Shown here piece by piece: positions 1-7,188 of a stretch of DNA of 57,604 nucleotides. Below the pieces are notes generated by a model. It had not been told where the DNA came from. It did not search any database and worked only from the letters and a program-made list of their open reading frames with translations. This DNA comes from Phascolarctobacterium sp. (GTDB taxonomy: Bacteria; Bacillota; Negativicutes; Acidaminococcales; Acidaminococcaceae): NCBI GenBank assembly GCA_017457085.1, contig JAFTID010000036.1, positions 1 to 57,604 on the forward strand, written 5' to 3'. The first letter of the stretch is position 1; the number at the start of each line of letters is the position of its first letter. Position numbers and translations under genes: made by a program.

Positions 1-249
1 CAATTTGTCGCAGTCAGCGCCTTTAGCCATAGCTTTTGCTACGATTTGAGCCATTTCATAACGGGTCATCAATTTGTCGCCGTCAAATGCGCCATCAGCA
101 TAGCCATCAACTACGCCAGCAGCAGCCAATTTAGCTACGGAATCATATGCCCAGTGGCCAGCGGGAACGTCGGAGAACGGGTTAGCAGCGTATGCGGAAG
201 CAGTTACGCCAAGAGCCATTGCCATTGCAAGTACTAAGGATTTTTTCAT
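1..249 (-). CDS. OmpM-like SLH-domain outer-membrane porin, N-terminal part (cut by window edge)
   Basis: Only the first 83 codons lie in the window. They begin with a signal peptide (MKKSLVLAMAMALG, then ASAYA with likely cleavage before ANPFSDV) followed by an S-layer homology (SLH) domain: FSDVPAGHWAYDSVAKLAAAG, then GYADGAF and TRYEMAQIVAKAM. In Negativicutes this arrangement is typical of OmpM, whose SLH domain binds modified peptidoglycan and tethers the outer membrane while a C-terminal barrel forms a porin. The barrel is outside the window, so the porin part is inferred. The start ATG at 249 has a strong Shine-Dalgarno GAGGAGG at 258-264. A consensus-like promoter lies about 210 bp upstream. 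Confidence 0.85.
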   Translation of the reverse strand, partial: MKKSLVLAMAMALGVTASAYAANPFSDVPAGHWAYDSVAKLAAAGVVDGYADGAFDGDKLMTRYEMAQIVAKAMAKGADCDKL

Positions 250-409
250 AATGTTTTCCTCCTCTTTATTAAGAGATTTTTATTTATTATAAAATCCCTA
301 TACGGAGAAAATAAAAACGAGCAAATTCCTGTAAGAGTTGCCTTGTTTCCTCTACACTTTGCCCGTAAATACACTTCTGCCAATATAGAAATTTTATAAA
401 CGGGGTGGT

Positions 410-463
410 TATGGTAAATGCCTTATGAATATTACCGCCTTAATTGTAACATTCTTTACCATA
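410..463. promoter_or_regulatory. Inverted repeat in the OmpM leader / start region
   Basis: Arms TATGGTAAA (410-418) and TTTACCATA (455-463) are perfectly complementary and 36 bp apart. The upstream arm sits at the predicted transcription start. It could be an operator or form a 5'-leader stem; nothing decides between these. Confidence 0.35.
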
Positions 464-468
464 ATTGA

Positions 469-497
469 ATTATAACGTGTTCAAAAATTTTTTGCAA
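469..497 (-). promoter_or_regulatory. Sigma-70-type promoter for the OmpM-like gene
   Basis: On the minus strand, a -35 box TTGCAA (492-497) is separated by 17 bp from a perfect -10 box TATAAT (469-474). Transcription would start near 462, leaving a 5' leader of about 210 nt before the ATG at 249. This is a sequence match only. Confidence 0.5.
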
Positions 498-620
498 GGA
501 TTTTTCTTAAAATTTTAGTCCTTTACTGTGTATTGAACACATTCTCTTTTTTTAGGTAGCTTATTCAAAAATTATGTAACTTGTCAATTAAGCACAAACG
601 CTCTTAAAAATTACCACCGC

Positions 621-652
621 AAAACAAAAACGCACCAGATTTCTCTGATGCG
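621..652 (-). terminator. Rho-independent terminator, probably the original tRNA-Ser(GCT) terminator
   Basis: The minus strand has a 9-bp stem (631-639 with 644-652, one G-U pair) with a 4-nt loop, followed by TTTTTGTTTT. It lies just past the displaced 3' half of the serine tRNA (665-725), so it most likely terminated that tRNA before the element inserted. Confidence 0.65.
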
Positions 653-664
653 CTATCTTTAATG

Positions 665-725
665 TTGGCGGAGTGGGTGGGTTTCGAACCCACGCACGCT
701 TTGACACGTCTAACGATTTAGCAAA
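665..725 (-). repeat. Element attachment site, left (displaced tRNA-Ser(GCT) 3' fragment)
   Basis: These 61 bp are identical to 17512-17572. Read on the minus strand they run from the anticodon loop of tRNA-Ser(GCT) to the encoded CCA plus one base. The 5' half of a tRNA is absent here, so this copy is not a functional tRNA. It is the chromosomal 3' end displaced by integration. Confidence 0.9.
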
Positions 726-753
726 ACATTATCTGCAAAAACTTACCGTTTTT

Positions 754-855
754 TAGGTGTTTTTCGGCAGATAAATCCAAAAAATTAAGTCAAACCGCAC
801 TTCTAGTTTCATGTTTTTATTACTTCCAATACATTTAGCACCTAATTGGCACCTA
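754..855. promoter_or_regulatory. Candidate integrase arm-type sites, left end
   Basis: At 835-855 lies TTAGCACCTAATTGGCACCTA, which contains two direct copies of a GCACCTA core. A nearly identical sequence is found near the right end (17435-17456). A related TTTAGGTG lies at 752-759 in the opposite orientation. Short repeats close to both attachment cores are what lambda-type integrases use as arm-binding sites; this role is inferred. Confidence 0.45.
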
Positions 856-1000
856 CTGCCTTAGAAACATAACACTTAACATGAGTTCTTCTTGTCGCTC
901 ACCAAGAGCATTATAACATTATTTTCTTGTAATTTCACTAATTTTTGCTTGAAACACATCATATCTAGCAATTCTAAAAAAAAATATGTTTTGATTTTTC

Positions 1001-1047
1001 CCCGACCAACAATAGTTAGATTTTAGTCCTAACTTTTGATGGTCGGG
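1001..1047. repeat. Inverted repeat downstream of the cargo operon
   Basis: Arms CCCGACCA (1001-1008) and TGGTCGGG (1040-1047) are perfectly complementary, with shorter GTTAG/CTAAC complementarity inside. It lies 50 bp past the stop of the last cargo gene. No run of T follows the stem on the minus strand, so it is a poor canonical terminator but may protect or end the transcript. The rest of 726-1098 is AT-rich with no supported gene. Confidence 0.4.
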
Positions 1048-1098
1048 TTATGTTTTACCTACTTTATAAACGATATAATTTACTAATCTATACCTTCC

Positions 1099-2097
1099 TT
1101 AAATCTTGCCGATTAAATTTTCTACTAGTTTAACCTTCTCGCTCCACTCCTTATTTAATTCCCCAAAGAAATACTTAACCGAACCGTTCACCAAATTTTC
1201 TGCCATTGTATCTAATTCCAAATGACATTGGAAGTTAATATCTTTTGCCAATTCTCTACATACATCTCTTAACTTAAAGCAGTATCTATCTTCTTCCTCA
1301 TATGTATCATCACCAAACCAATGAGACTTTCTAACATATTCTGTCGTATCATCCACATCCACCCATGTACGATATTCTGATAATGAATCAAGACCATCAG
1401 CTATGCTTGATGCCCATCCTTGGTCAATTGCATAAGTCTCAAATAGCTTAAACATATCTTTTTGAGACTTCCCTTCTCTAACTTTAAAGTCATAGAAGTT
1501 TTTAGGTAATGCTAATTTTCTGCCAGTCTTCTCTTCTATTTCTGCTACATATGCTTTCATTTTAGTGACGGCTTCATTAATTGCACCATAATAATAATTG
1601 CCCTTTTTGTTTTCTAATCTTACATAGGGCAACAATATATCATTTTTGTATTTTATTACAACCTGTTGAATCAATGCCACTCTTTGTGAATACATTATAC
1701 GATTAAACTCATCCAATCCAGCTGAAACAGCAGAATCATAGGATTTATAAATGTATCTATGTTCATTCGGACTGTAAGGAATAGGAATCTCCACATTATT
1801 AAATTTATAAAAATCTGCAGAAGGCAATTTATAATCCAGCGGTTTCCTCATAATTCCTAATAATTCTTTTACACCTTTTGTTCCACTACTTTTTACATAC
1901 TCAAAGTTCTCTACTTTGAGGGCATTAACAGGACAATTATTAATCACTTCCTGCAATTTATTCATTGTTACATTAGCTGGAAGAATACCATTATTTTCAA
2001 CAACAGCCTTTCCGTCGTTTCCTTCTTTAAGGAAATCAAAACAACCAAAACACAGTCCACATGCCGTACATTCCCTAGATACAACTAATTTTTTCAT
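1099..2097 (-). CDS. Ferredoxin-domain protein of unknown function (third gene of cargo operon)
   Basis: A 332-residue protein. The N-terminal ~65 residues form a small ferredoxin-like domain: Cys10, Cys13, Cys16 (plus Cys19) in CTACGLCFGC, then Cys55-Pro in NNCPVNAL, the ligand pattern of a single [4Fe-4S] ferredoxin. Residues ~70-332 match no family I recognise; they are rich in charged and aromatic residues and show no membrane segment. The start ATG has AGGAGG eight bases upstream. It follows the 277-residue gene by 12 bp and is the last gene of a three-gene unit. An electron-transfer or redox-sensing role inside a defence or conflict module is possible, but it is inference. Confidence 0.75.
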   Translation of the reverse strand: MKKLVVSRECTACGLCFGCFDFLKEGNDGKAVVENNGILPANVTMNKLQEVINNCPVNALKVENFEYVKSSGTKGVKELLGIMRKPLDYKLPSADFYKFNNVEIPIPYSPNEHRYIYKSYDSAVSAGLDEFNRIMYSQRVALIQQVVIKYKNDILLPYVRLENKKGNYYYGAINEAVTKMKAYVAEIEEKTGRKLALPKNFYDFKVREGKSQKDMFKLFETYAIDQGWASSIADGLDSLSEYRTWVDVDDTTEYVRKSHWFGDDTYEEEDRYCFKLRDVCRELAKDINFQCHLELDTMAENLVNGSVKYFFGELNKEWSEKVKLVENLIGKI

Positions 2098-2109
2098 AAT
2101 ACATTCCTC

Positions 2110-2943
2110 CTAAATTTTCTTTAAATTTTCAACGTATTTTTCTCCTATATCTAACGCTCGACGAGCCTGTTCCGTAATTTCGCCGCAATCATTGAATATA
2201 GGTGCATCAATTATTTTTTTAATTGCGTCAGCCATGTTTAAACAAGTCATAATACATTCATAGTCATGATTATTATAGAGATCCATATTGTTTTTCTTTT
2301 CAGTTATTATTTTATCAATCACATTAATACTTCTATAAAATAATTGATTTAACTTTGTCAACAAATCCGCAATTCTATCTGCCTTGTCTCCAATGGCCTT
2401 TAACGCTATAACATTGGTTTCTGCCTGTGAAGCAATTACATCTGCTTGCCTTTCCCTCATTCTCGCAACACTTAAAGCTCTTTCAGAGTCATAAACGATA
2501 GACTTTGTAATACTTAAACACAATAAACAATGAACTATTTCCGAACTACTCCCCTGCATACCAGCAACAGAAATAGATTGGTTTAGAACTTTTACTGTTT
2601 CATTCATAACAGGAGCAGTTATTAGCTCATAAATATCCTTTTTTTGTACAAATCTAACTTCTTGTAATAAAGTGTATATATCTAAAAATTTTTTAATACT
2701 TGTATTAATTATTCCCTTCTTTCTATTTGCTAATCTAAGCAAACTCTCTTGTACAGCGTGTTGTGTTTCTAACAATTCAGTCTGTGCATCAGCCATTTTA
2801 TTAAAAGCTCTAGCATTTTTCTTCATTGCTCGTTCATTATTAGAGTCAACAGTACGCATGTTAGAAACAGCTCTAGAACCTATGTATCCACCTATACCAC
2901 ATAATCCATAAAAAACAATAGGAGCGACCAAAACCTCTACCAC
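2110..2943 (-). CDS. Membrane-anchored coiled-coil protein of unknown function (second gene of cargo operon)
   Basis: About 277 residues. The N-terminus has a glycine-rich hydrophobic segment (APIVFYGLCGIGGYIGSRAV), probably one membrane helix. The rest is predicted largely helical with heptad-like stretches (AFNKMADAQTELLETQHAVQ; ARMRERQADVIASQAETNVI). I do not recognise a family. The start is uncertain: GTG at 2943 sits within an AAAGAGGTGG stretch, and an in-frame TTG at 2931 has that same stretch at better spacing. It lies 15 bp after the HNH gene and 12 bp before the ferredoxin-domain gene, so the three are probably co-transcribed. A scaffold or membrane-tether role is conceivable. Confidence 0.65.
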   Translation of the reverse strand: MVEVLVAPIVFYGLCGIGGYIGSRAVSNMRTVDSNNERAMKKNARAFNKMADAQTELLETQHAVQESLLRLANRKKGIINTSIKKFLDIYTLLQEVRFVQKKDIYELITAPVMNETVKVLNQSISVAGMQGSSSEIVHCLLCLSITKSIVYDSERALSVARMRERQADVIASQAETNVIALKAIGDKADRIADLLTKLNQLFYRSINVIDKIITEKKNNMDLYNNHDYECIMTCLNMADAIKKIIDAPIFNDCGEITEQARRALDIGEKYVENLKKI

Positions 2944-2958
2944 CTCTTTTTCAACCCA

Positions 2959-4329
2959 TTAAAAAACAAAAACTTCTTTATTCAAAATAGAAGTTTTTAC
3001 TTCCATACTACTTTTAAATCTCACGTTTTCTCCAAACAAGCCAAGTATCTTGTCTATCCCCTCAGTTAAACCAGTTATGTCATTACTAAAAACAGAAGTC
3101 TGAATATTTTCAAATGCCTCTTTGGTTACTCTATCCCACTCGCTAAACTCTTCCGAAACCAAATTATTTAAAATATTTCTTTGTTTTTCCATTTCCAACA
3201 AAGCTTCATCCGCCAATGCGTTAGCAAATCTCACTCTTCTACGCATTAAATTTTGCTCTTCTTTGAAGTTTTGTAAATTAGAAATAAAATAATTACAAAC
3301 GGTTGAGATAAGTATAGAACCAACAACTACAGCGACCATTCCAGGTCCCAAACTAAGCCCAGCAGCCAAACTTTGTATTGATGAATTTAATGCTAACGCA
3401 CCACCGTTAAGCAACGAGTGCTGAACAAATTCTTGCGCAGTTATTTCCCCATTAACAAAATCTATGGCTGCATCACCAACTGTTACTGCTAAAGTAACTA
3501 ACATAGCAGCATTACTACTTTTTAAAAATCTAGTTGTCTTCAGCAATCCAGATACCTTATTGGGTGGCATTTCTTTTATCATACTCCCCAATCCATCAGC
3601 AGCGATATTTTGAATTGCACTACTCCCAGCTAATTTGGTTCCTAGTGCTATCATATCCTTTCCAGCTTCTTTAATATCTTTTCTTCCTTGAGCAACAGCT
3701 ACTAGTTCTTCCGTTGCCTTCACACTAAGACTAACTGCTATATTAGCTCTATTATTATAAATACCTGCCAATCCACTTTGAGCGACATTTTTAGCAGTTA
3801 GACCCACTGCATATACATCTTGTATTGCACTTGAAAGGATTTGATCAGAAACCATCTTAACAGCCTGCTTTGTAGTAATATCACCCTTATTTATGAACCT
3901 ATTACTAACATATTCAATATTTGTCTTGTTTAACTTAGAATTATTTACCGTTTTAGATATAACTTTTAAATTTGTTTTTAGGTTAGCAATTTCTTTTATA
4001 TCCTCATTCTTCAGAAAAGGATTCCCTTTATACCTACTATGCACTTTTTCTATGGGAACAATATGATCAGGTTCAGCTATATGCCTATTTCTAACGCTTG
4101 CACTATTGGTATGGTACTTTCTATTCATAGCGACCTTGTCAGAATGCATCAAACTGCCAGTATAATCACATTCCAAAGTTTTATTTTCAAAAGCCTCATT
4201 CATCGCAACTCTTTTAGCTCTAGAGCTATCATATAAACGGCGATCATAAATATCGCTTACTCCTAATTCATTCCCACTTTTAAAAACATCTTTCCAATAC
4301 TTTTCCTTCCTCAACTCAACATTTTCCAT
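2959..4329 (-). CDS. HNH-nuclease-like protein with hydrophobic C-terminal half (first gene of cargo operon)
   Basis: A 456-residue protein. Residues ~50-135 resemble an HNH endonuclease core: CDYTG (Cys54), then DHIVP with candidate catalytic His89, then Asn-rich IANLKTNLKVISKTVNNSK (Asn116/120/130, Lys132). There is no second Cys pair for a structural zinc. Residues ~270-355 contain two long hydrophobic, Gly/Ala-rich stretches (AAMLVTLAVTVGDAAIDFV and GPGMVAVVVGSILISTVC) that could insert in a membrane. The last ~100 residues look helical/coiled coil. ATG at 4329 has AGAGGTGA four bases upstream. A nuclease joined to a membrane-active region suggests an effector; substrate and function are unknown. 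Confidence 0.7.
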   Translation of the reverse strand: MENVELRKEKYWKDVFKSGNELGVSDIYDRRLYDSSRAKRVAMNEAFENKTLECDYTGSLMHSDKVAMNRKYHTNSASVRNRHIAEPDHIVPIEKVHSRYKGNPFLKNEDIKEIANLKTNLKVISKTVNNSKLNKTNIEYVSNRFINKGDITTKQAVKMVSDQILSSAIQDVYAVGLTAKNVAQSGLAGIYNNRANIAVSLSVKATEELVAVAQGRKDIKEAGKDMIALGTKLAGSSAIQNIAADGLGSMIKEMPPNKVSGLLKTTRFLKSSNAAMLVTLAVTVGDAAIDFVNGEITAQEFVQHSLLNGGALALNSSIQSLAAGLSLGPGMVAVVVGSILISTVCNYFISNLQNFKEEQNLMRRRVRFANALADEALLEMEKQRNILNNLVSEEFSEWDRVTKEAFENIQTSVFSNDITGLTEGIDKILGLFGENVRFKSSMEVKTSILNKEVFVF

Positions 4330-4403
4330 TTTTTCACCTCTTGCATCGATAACATTTGCATATTTAACTTTACCATTCTATGAAGCCACAATTTGACATT
4401 CTT

Positions 4404-4445
4404 AAAAAAAAAAAGCGCATTAATTATTAACTGATTAATACGCTT
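4404..4445 (-). terminator. Rho-independent terminator after the XRE regulator gene
   Basis: On the minus strand a 12-bp stem (4434-4445 with 4413-4424, one G-U pair) is followed by about ten T. It separates the HTH regulator from the three-gene cargo operon, so that operon should have its own promoter in 4330-4403, where I see no clear consensus. Confidence 0.75.
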
Positions 4446-4535
4446 ACCTCACCTCTCAAATATCTCAATTTATCTTCTTTTACTAATATTTTATTGATAC
4501 TTCTAATGATGTAACACCTTTGAATATCGTCTCAA

Positions 4536-4751
4536 CTACTCTTCCAACAGCTCGTTTGAATCTACCCCTAAAGCTGCGGCAATAATCCATAGCGTGGTCA
4601 TGGGCAAATTAGAATACAACCCATGCTCTATCTTTGACAAGTATGATGGTGAAATATTTGCCTTCTCTGCAAGCTGTTCTTGAGTAAGACCCTGTAATCG
4701 TCGATTATATAAAATTTTTGCACCAATTTTCTTATATCTTGTAGCAAACAT
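4536..4751 (-). CDS. XRE/Cro-family HTH transcriptional regulator
   Basis: A 71-residue single-domain protein of the lambda-repressor/Cro fold. Its helix-turn-helix is LTQEQLAEKANISPSYLSKIEHG, the classic HTH_3 pattern, and it ends with AAALGVDSNELLEE. The ATG at 4751 is nine bases after AGGAG, better than the upstream GTG at 4757. Two copies of a perfect 10-bp palindrome lie just upstream (4793-4840) and are candidate operators for autoregulation. It is ended by a strong terminator before the cargo operon, so control of that operon is possible but unproven. Confidence 0.85.
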   Translation of the reverse strand: MFATRYKKIGAKILYNRRLQGLTQEQLAEKANISPSYLSKIEHGLYSNLPMTTLWIIAAALGVDSNELLEE

Positions 4752-4792
4752 ATTCACACTCTCCTATAAATATTATGCTACTAAACGAAAAA

Positions 4793-4840
4793 CAATATAT
4801 TGACTGTTGGGAATATAATTTCCTGTTAGTCAATATATTG
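4793..4840. promoter_or_regulatory. Paired palindromic operator candidates for the XRE regulator
   Basis: CAATATATTG, itself a perfect 10-bp palindrome, occurs at 4793-4802 and 4831-4840, 38 bp apart. The outer sequence extends to a 12-bp inverted repeat (4793-4804 with 4829-4840). The pair lies 40-90 bp upstream of the XRE gene start, as expected for repressor binding. Confidence 0.55.
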
Positions 4841-4865
4841 CTCATTTGTTAGATTTTTTGATAAA

Positions 4866-5144
4866 TCAAACTAGAAATTTCAGTATTGTTTTACTCAACA
4901 ATCGTTTATCTGCTATCCTCATCTTCTTTAAGGAACCCAACTCTTTTGTAAGCTCCAGAATCTCCTTTTCATCCATAGTTCTCAAAAACCTACGCAACCT
5001 TGAAATCATGATGTTGGCAATACGTTCTATGACCACTATGTTTCGTAAGTCGTTGTTCTCTTGCAACAGCTCTGATATGAGTTTATCGCTCATACTCATC
5101 ATATCTCTTAGCATATGCTTATCTAAAACACTTAGTGGTTTCAT
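4866..5144 (-). CDS. Small helical protein, unknown function
   Basis: A 92-residue protein rich in Leu, Met, Lys and Glu, with helical content throughout (KLISELLQENNDLRNIVVIE) and no cysteines or membrane segment. The ATG at 5144 is preceded by AAAGGCAG and begins one base after the stop of the Rad52-like gene, so it is translated as the next gene of that operon. No family is recognised. Its tight coupling suggests a partner of the recombination module. Confidence 0.6.
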   Translation of the reverse strand: MKPLSVLDKHMLRDMMSMSDKLISELLQENNDLRNIVVIERIANIMISRLRRFLRTMDEKEILELTKELGSLKKMRIADKRLLSKTILKFLV

Positions 5145-5145
5145 A

Positions 5146-5841
5146 TCATGCTGCCTTTCTACTTGCTTTTTGACAATCTCTGCATAAGGGTTGGTTATAG
5201 AATCTTACTGAATATTGAACGACCCGTTCATCAGTTATTGTCACACCACAACCAGAACAAACTGCTACACCATCTTCCTGCTTCCTATTATCAGTAACAT
5301 TAGGTTTAATTGTAGACCTTTTTAGACTAAATTTCTCATTGCCTTCTTCATCTACAACTGTAAACTCTGTGTATTTAGAGTTTTCTTTATCATATACCAT
5401 AGATTTTACACTGAAATTCTTATAAGTTTTAATCACATTTCCTTCTTTGATAAATTCACCAGCTTCAAGCTTGATACGAATCTTAGGTGCATTATACAGT
5501 TCTCTACCAATTCCCCAGTTTACTCCTGACCGTTTGAAGCTATCACTAGCTTGCCCTTTTTCTGTTTCACTGTAGCTTTCTTTACCGGCATCTTCTTTTT
5601 CAACCCATTGTTTCTTATCAGCATCCCAAACACTTATTGCACAATACATAGCATTACCAATTAGTTTATGCTTCCTTTGCCAGTTCATAGGGCCAAATGC
5701 TTCGTCTAGTATATCCATATCTGTACGAGCATCTTTATATACCAAGAGAGTTACAAAAACACCTTTCTTAGTTTCTGTTATCTGTTTGATTCTCAACTCG
5801 ACATCATTTGCTGTCAGTAATCTAATAGCACCATTCGGCAT
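5146..5841 (-). CDS. Rad52/Rad22-like single-strand annealing protein with C-terminal zinc finger
   Basis: A 231-residue protein. Residues ~20-165 match the Rad52/Rad22 annealing-protein pattern found in phages and mobile elements: YKDARTDMDILDEAFGPMNW, then WDADKKQWVEKEDAG, SYSETEKGQASDSFKRSGVNWGIGRELYNAP. The C-terminus carries two CxxC pairs (CSGC and CRDC), a likely zinc ribbon. Such proteins bind single-stranded DNA and anneal complementary strands during replication-linked recombination. ATG at 5841 follows AAAGGA at 10 bases. Downstream of the S6-like gene and a Cas4-like nuclease, it is probably the annealing half of an exonuclease/annealase pair. Confidence 0.82.
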   Translation of the reverse strand: MPNGAIRLLTANDVELRIKQITETKKGVFVTLLVYKDARTDMDILDEAFGPMNWQRKHKLIGNAMYCAISVWDADKKQWVEKEDAGKESYSETEKGQASDSFKRSGVNWGIGRELYNAPKIRIKLEAGEFIKEGNVIKTYKNFSVKSMVYDKENSKYTEFTVVDEEGNEKFSLKRSTIKPNVTDNRKQEDGVAVCSGCGVTITDERVVQYSVRFYNQPLCRDCQKASRKAA

Positions 5842-5926
5842 AACAACTCATTCCTTTCACCAAATTAAGCAAAATATTAAATTTTTAACGTAAAAGATTT
5901 TAATGTTTCGTCGCAATACTTCCACA

Positions 5927-6214
5927 CTATTCACCCTTTCGGATAATCATATGTCGAAGAATTTCATCGGTGCTAATCTTCATAACTCTGTCAAGCTCAT
6001 GCACACACTTCGATTCAGCCAAAAATGTTACAAGCACATACAATCCTTCCTTTAGATTTTGAATCTCATAGGCAAGGCGTTTCTTGCCCCAGCGGTCTAC
6101 TTTTTCGATGATACCACCATTATTAGTTATCAGTGTGTTGAATTTGCTGACGATGGTTTCAAACGCATCATCTTCCATAGGTTTGACGATATACATGATT
6201 TCATAACTTTTCAT
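5927..6214 (-). CDS. Ribosomal protein S6 (bS6) homologue encoded in the element
   Basis: A 95-residue protein that matches bacterial S6 along its whole length: MKSYEIMYIVKP, ITNNGGIIEKVDRWGKKRLAYEI, EGLYVLVTF, ELDRVMKISTDEILRHMIIR. S6 binds 16S rRNA with S18 on the 30S platform. The ATG at 6214 is chosen because GGAGG lies at 6223-6227, overlapping an unneeded upstream in-frame ATG. The chromosomal rpsF normally lies with ssb and rpsR; here it is inside a mobile element, upstream of a Rad52-like gene and without rpsR. It may be an extra copy that modifies ribosomes or has an RNA-binding role in the element. Identity is firm, role unknown. Confidence 0.88.
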   Translation of the reverse strand: MKSYEIMYIVKPMEDDAFETIVSKFNTLITNNGGIIEKVDRWGKKRLAYEIQNLKEGLYVLVTFLAESKCVHELDRVMKISTDEILRHMIIRKGE

Positions 6215-6283
6215 TACATTTACCTCCATAATAAAATAGACGAAAGCACAATGTTTTTGGCTATCTTATAGTTTATTTCTAAT

Positions 6284-7174
6284 TCACGCAGCTTTCAGAT
6301 TAATTTCTTTAACCATTTTCCCGTAATCGCAATTATCTGCAACTGCACAATAATCCAAACATTTACGGTCTTTCCAACGTTCTTTTACAGTGCATACCGG
6401 TGGAAGCTCCTTTGTTTCCAAGGCTCTTTTCAGGCATTTTGCTTTAGTTTCCATGTAAAGCTTAATCCAATGGTCGGAAATCTTGTTGATGTTGATGATA
6501 TAAAGAGGACTTGTTATATTACGCTCTGCAGCAATACGCAGGCTAAAGTCTCTACAAAATGCTTGTATCTTCATATCTTTAACTTCAAAACCTCTTTGTT
6601 CCAATAGAATACGATAATAGTTGAGCTGGATAGCCCAGTCTAAAATATGGCGTACACCATCTGTACGCCATTCTTTTTTAGTCTTGGGCTGACCTTTCTT
6701 CAAGCCTGTTTTATATACTTCACCAGTAGGAACATCAACTTTGTAATATCCTAATACTCTCATGAGCTTATAGGAACTAGTGATTTTATAATCACCAAGA
6801 GTATTATCTCCATAACTAATTATTTGCCCATATAAGTCGAACTTACCGCTGGTTATATCATCAGCCAATCGTTCTTCGCTTAGTATATTCCCATCAGTAA
6901 ATCCTTCATTAATGGTATGCACAGCACTACCATGTAAGGCATAGAGCTGTTGTACTGGATCGACTGCATAATCAGTTGTTTTCTTGAGATAGGTTTCCCT
7001 CGTACCACAAAGAAGTTCAGTGACAGTAGGTTCCTTAATCTTTCGGTCTAAAGATTTTGCTACAGCTCTAAGGGTGGGAAGAAACATACATCTTTCGCTA
7101 CCAATGCAGTTTTCAAGGCAGAAACCTATAGGTATCTTGTTACCACTAGGGCAGATAAATTCTGTTGCACCCAT
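6284..7174 (-). CDS. Cas4/RecB-like PD-(D/E)XK nuclease with Cys cluster
   Basis: A 296-residue protein. N-terminal cysteines (CPSG, then CLENC and RC) and a C-terminal triad (CLDYCAVADNC) fit an Fe-S cluster as in Cas4/AddB-type nucleases. The central GQIISYGDNTLGDYKITSSYK supplies an acidic residue and a D-Y-K motif typical of PD-(D/E)XK enzymes, and QLNYYRILLEQRG resembles the following conserved QxxxY motif. ATG at 7174 has AAAGGAAG seven bases upstream. There are no cas1/cas2 genes or repeats nearby, so this is not a CRISPR locus. With the Rad52-like gene it probably processes DNA ends. Confidence 0.72.
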   Translation of the reverse strand: MGATEFICPSGNKIPIGFCLENCIGSERCMFLPTLRAVAKSLDRKIKEPTVTELLCGTRETYLKKTTDYAVDPVQQLYALHGSAVHTINEGFTDGNILSEERLADDITSGKFDLYGQIISYGDNTLGDYKITSSYKLMRVLGYYKVDVPTGEVYKTGLKKGQPKTKKEWRTDGVRHILDWAIQLNYYRILLEQRGFEVKDMKIQAFCRDFSLRIAAERNITSPLYIININKISDHWIKLYMETKAKCLKRALETKELPPVCTVKERWKDRKCLDYCAVADNCDYGKMVKEINLKAA

Positions 7175-7188
7175 ACTAATACTTCCTT

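Noticed and set aside
46..237. Plus-strand open frame opposite the porin gene start
   Set aside because: It is the complement of a clear signal peptide and SLH domain on the minus strand, with no ribosome site of its own.
665..725. A second complete serine tRNA
   Set aside because: Only the part from the anticodon loop to CCA is present; the sequence on the 5' side does not continue the tRNA.
6284..7174. CRISPR-associated cas4 as part of a CRISPR system
   Set aside because: No cas1/cas2, no effector genes and no repeat-spacer array are visible in the window.
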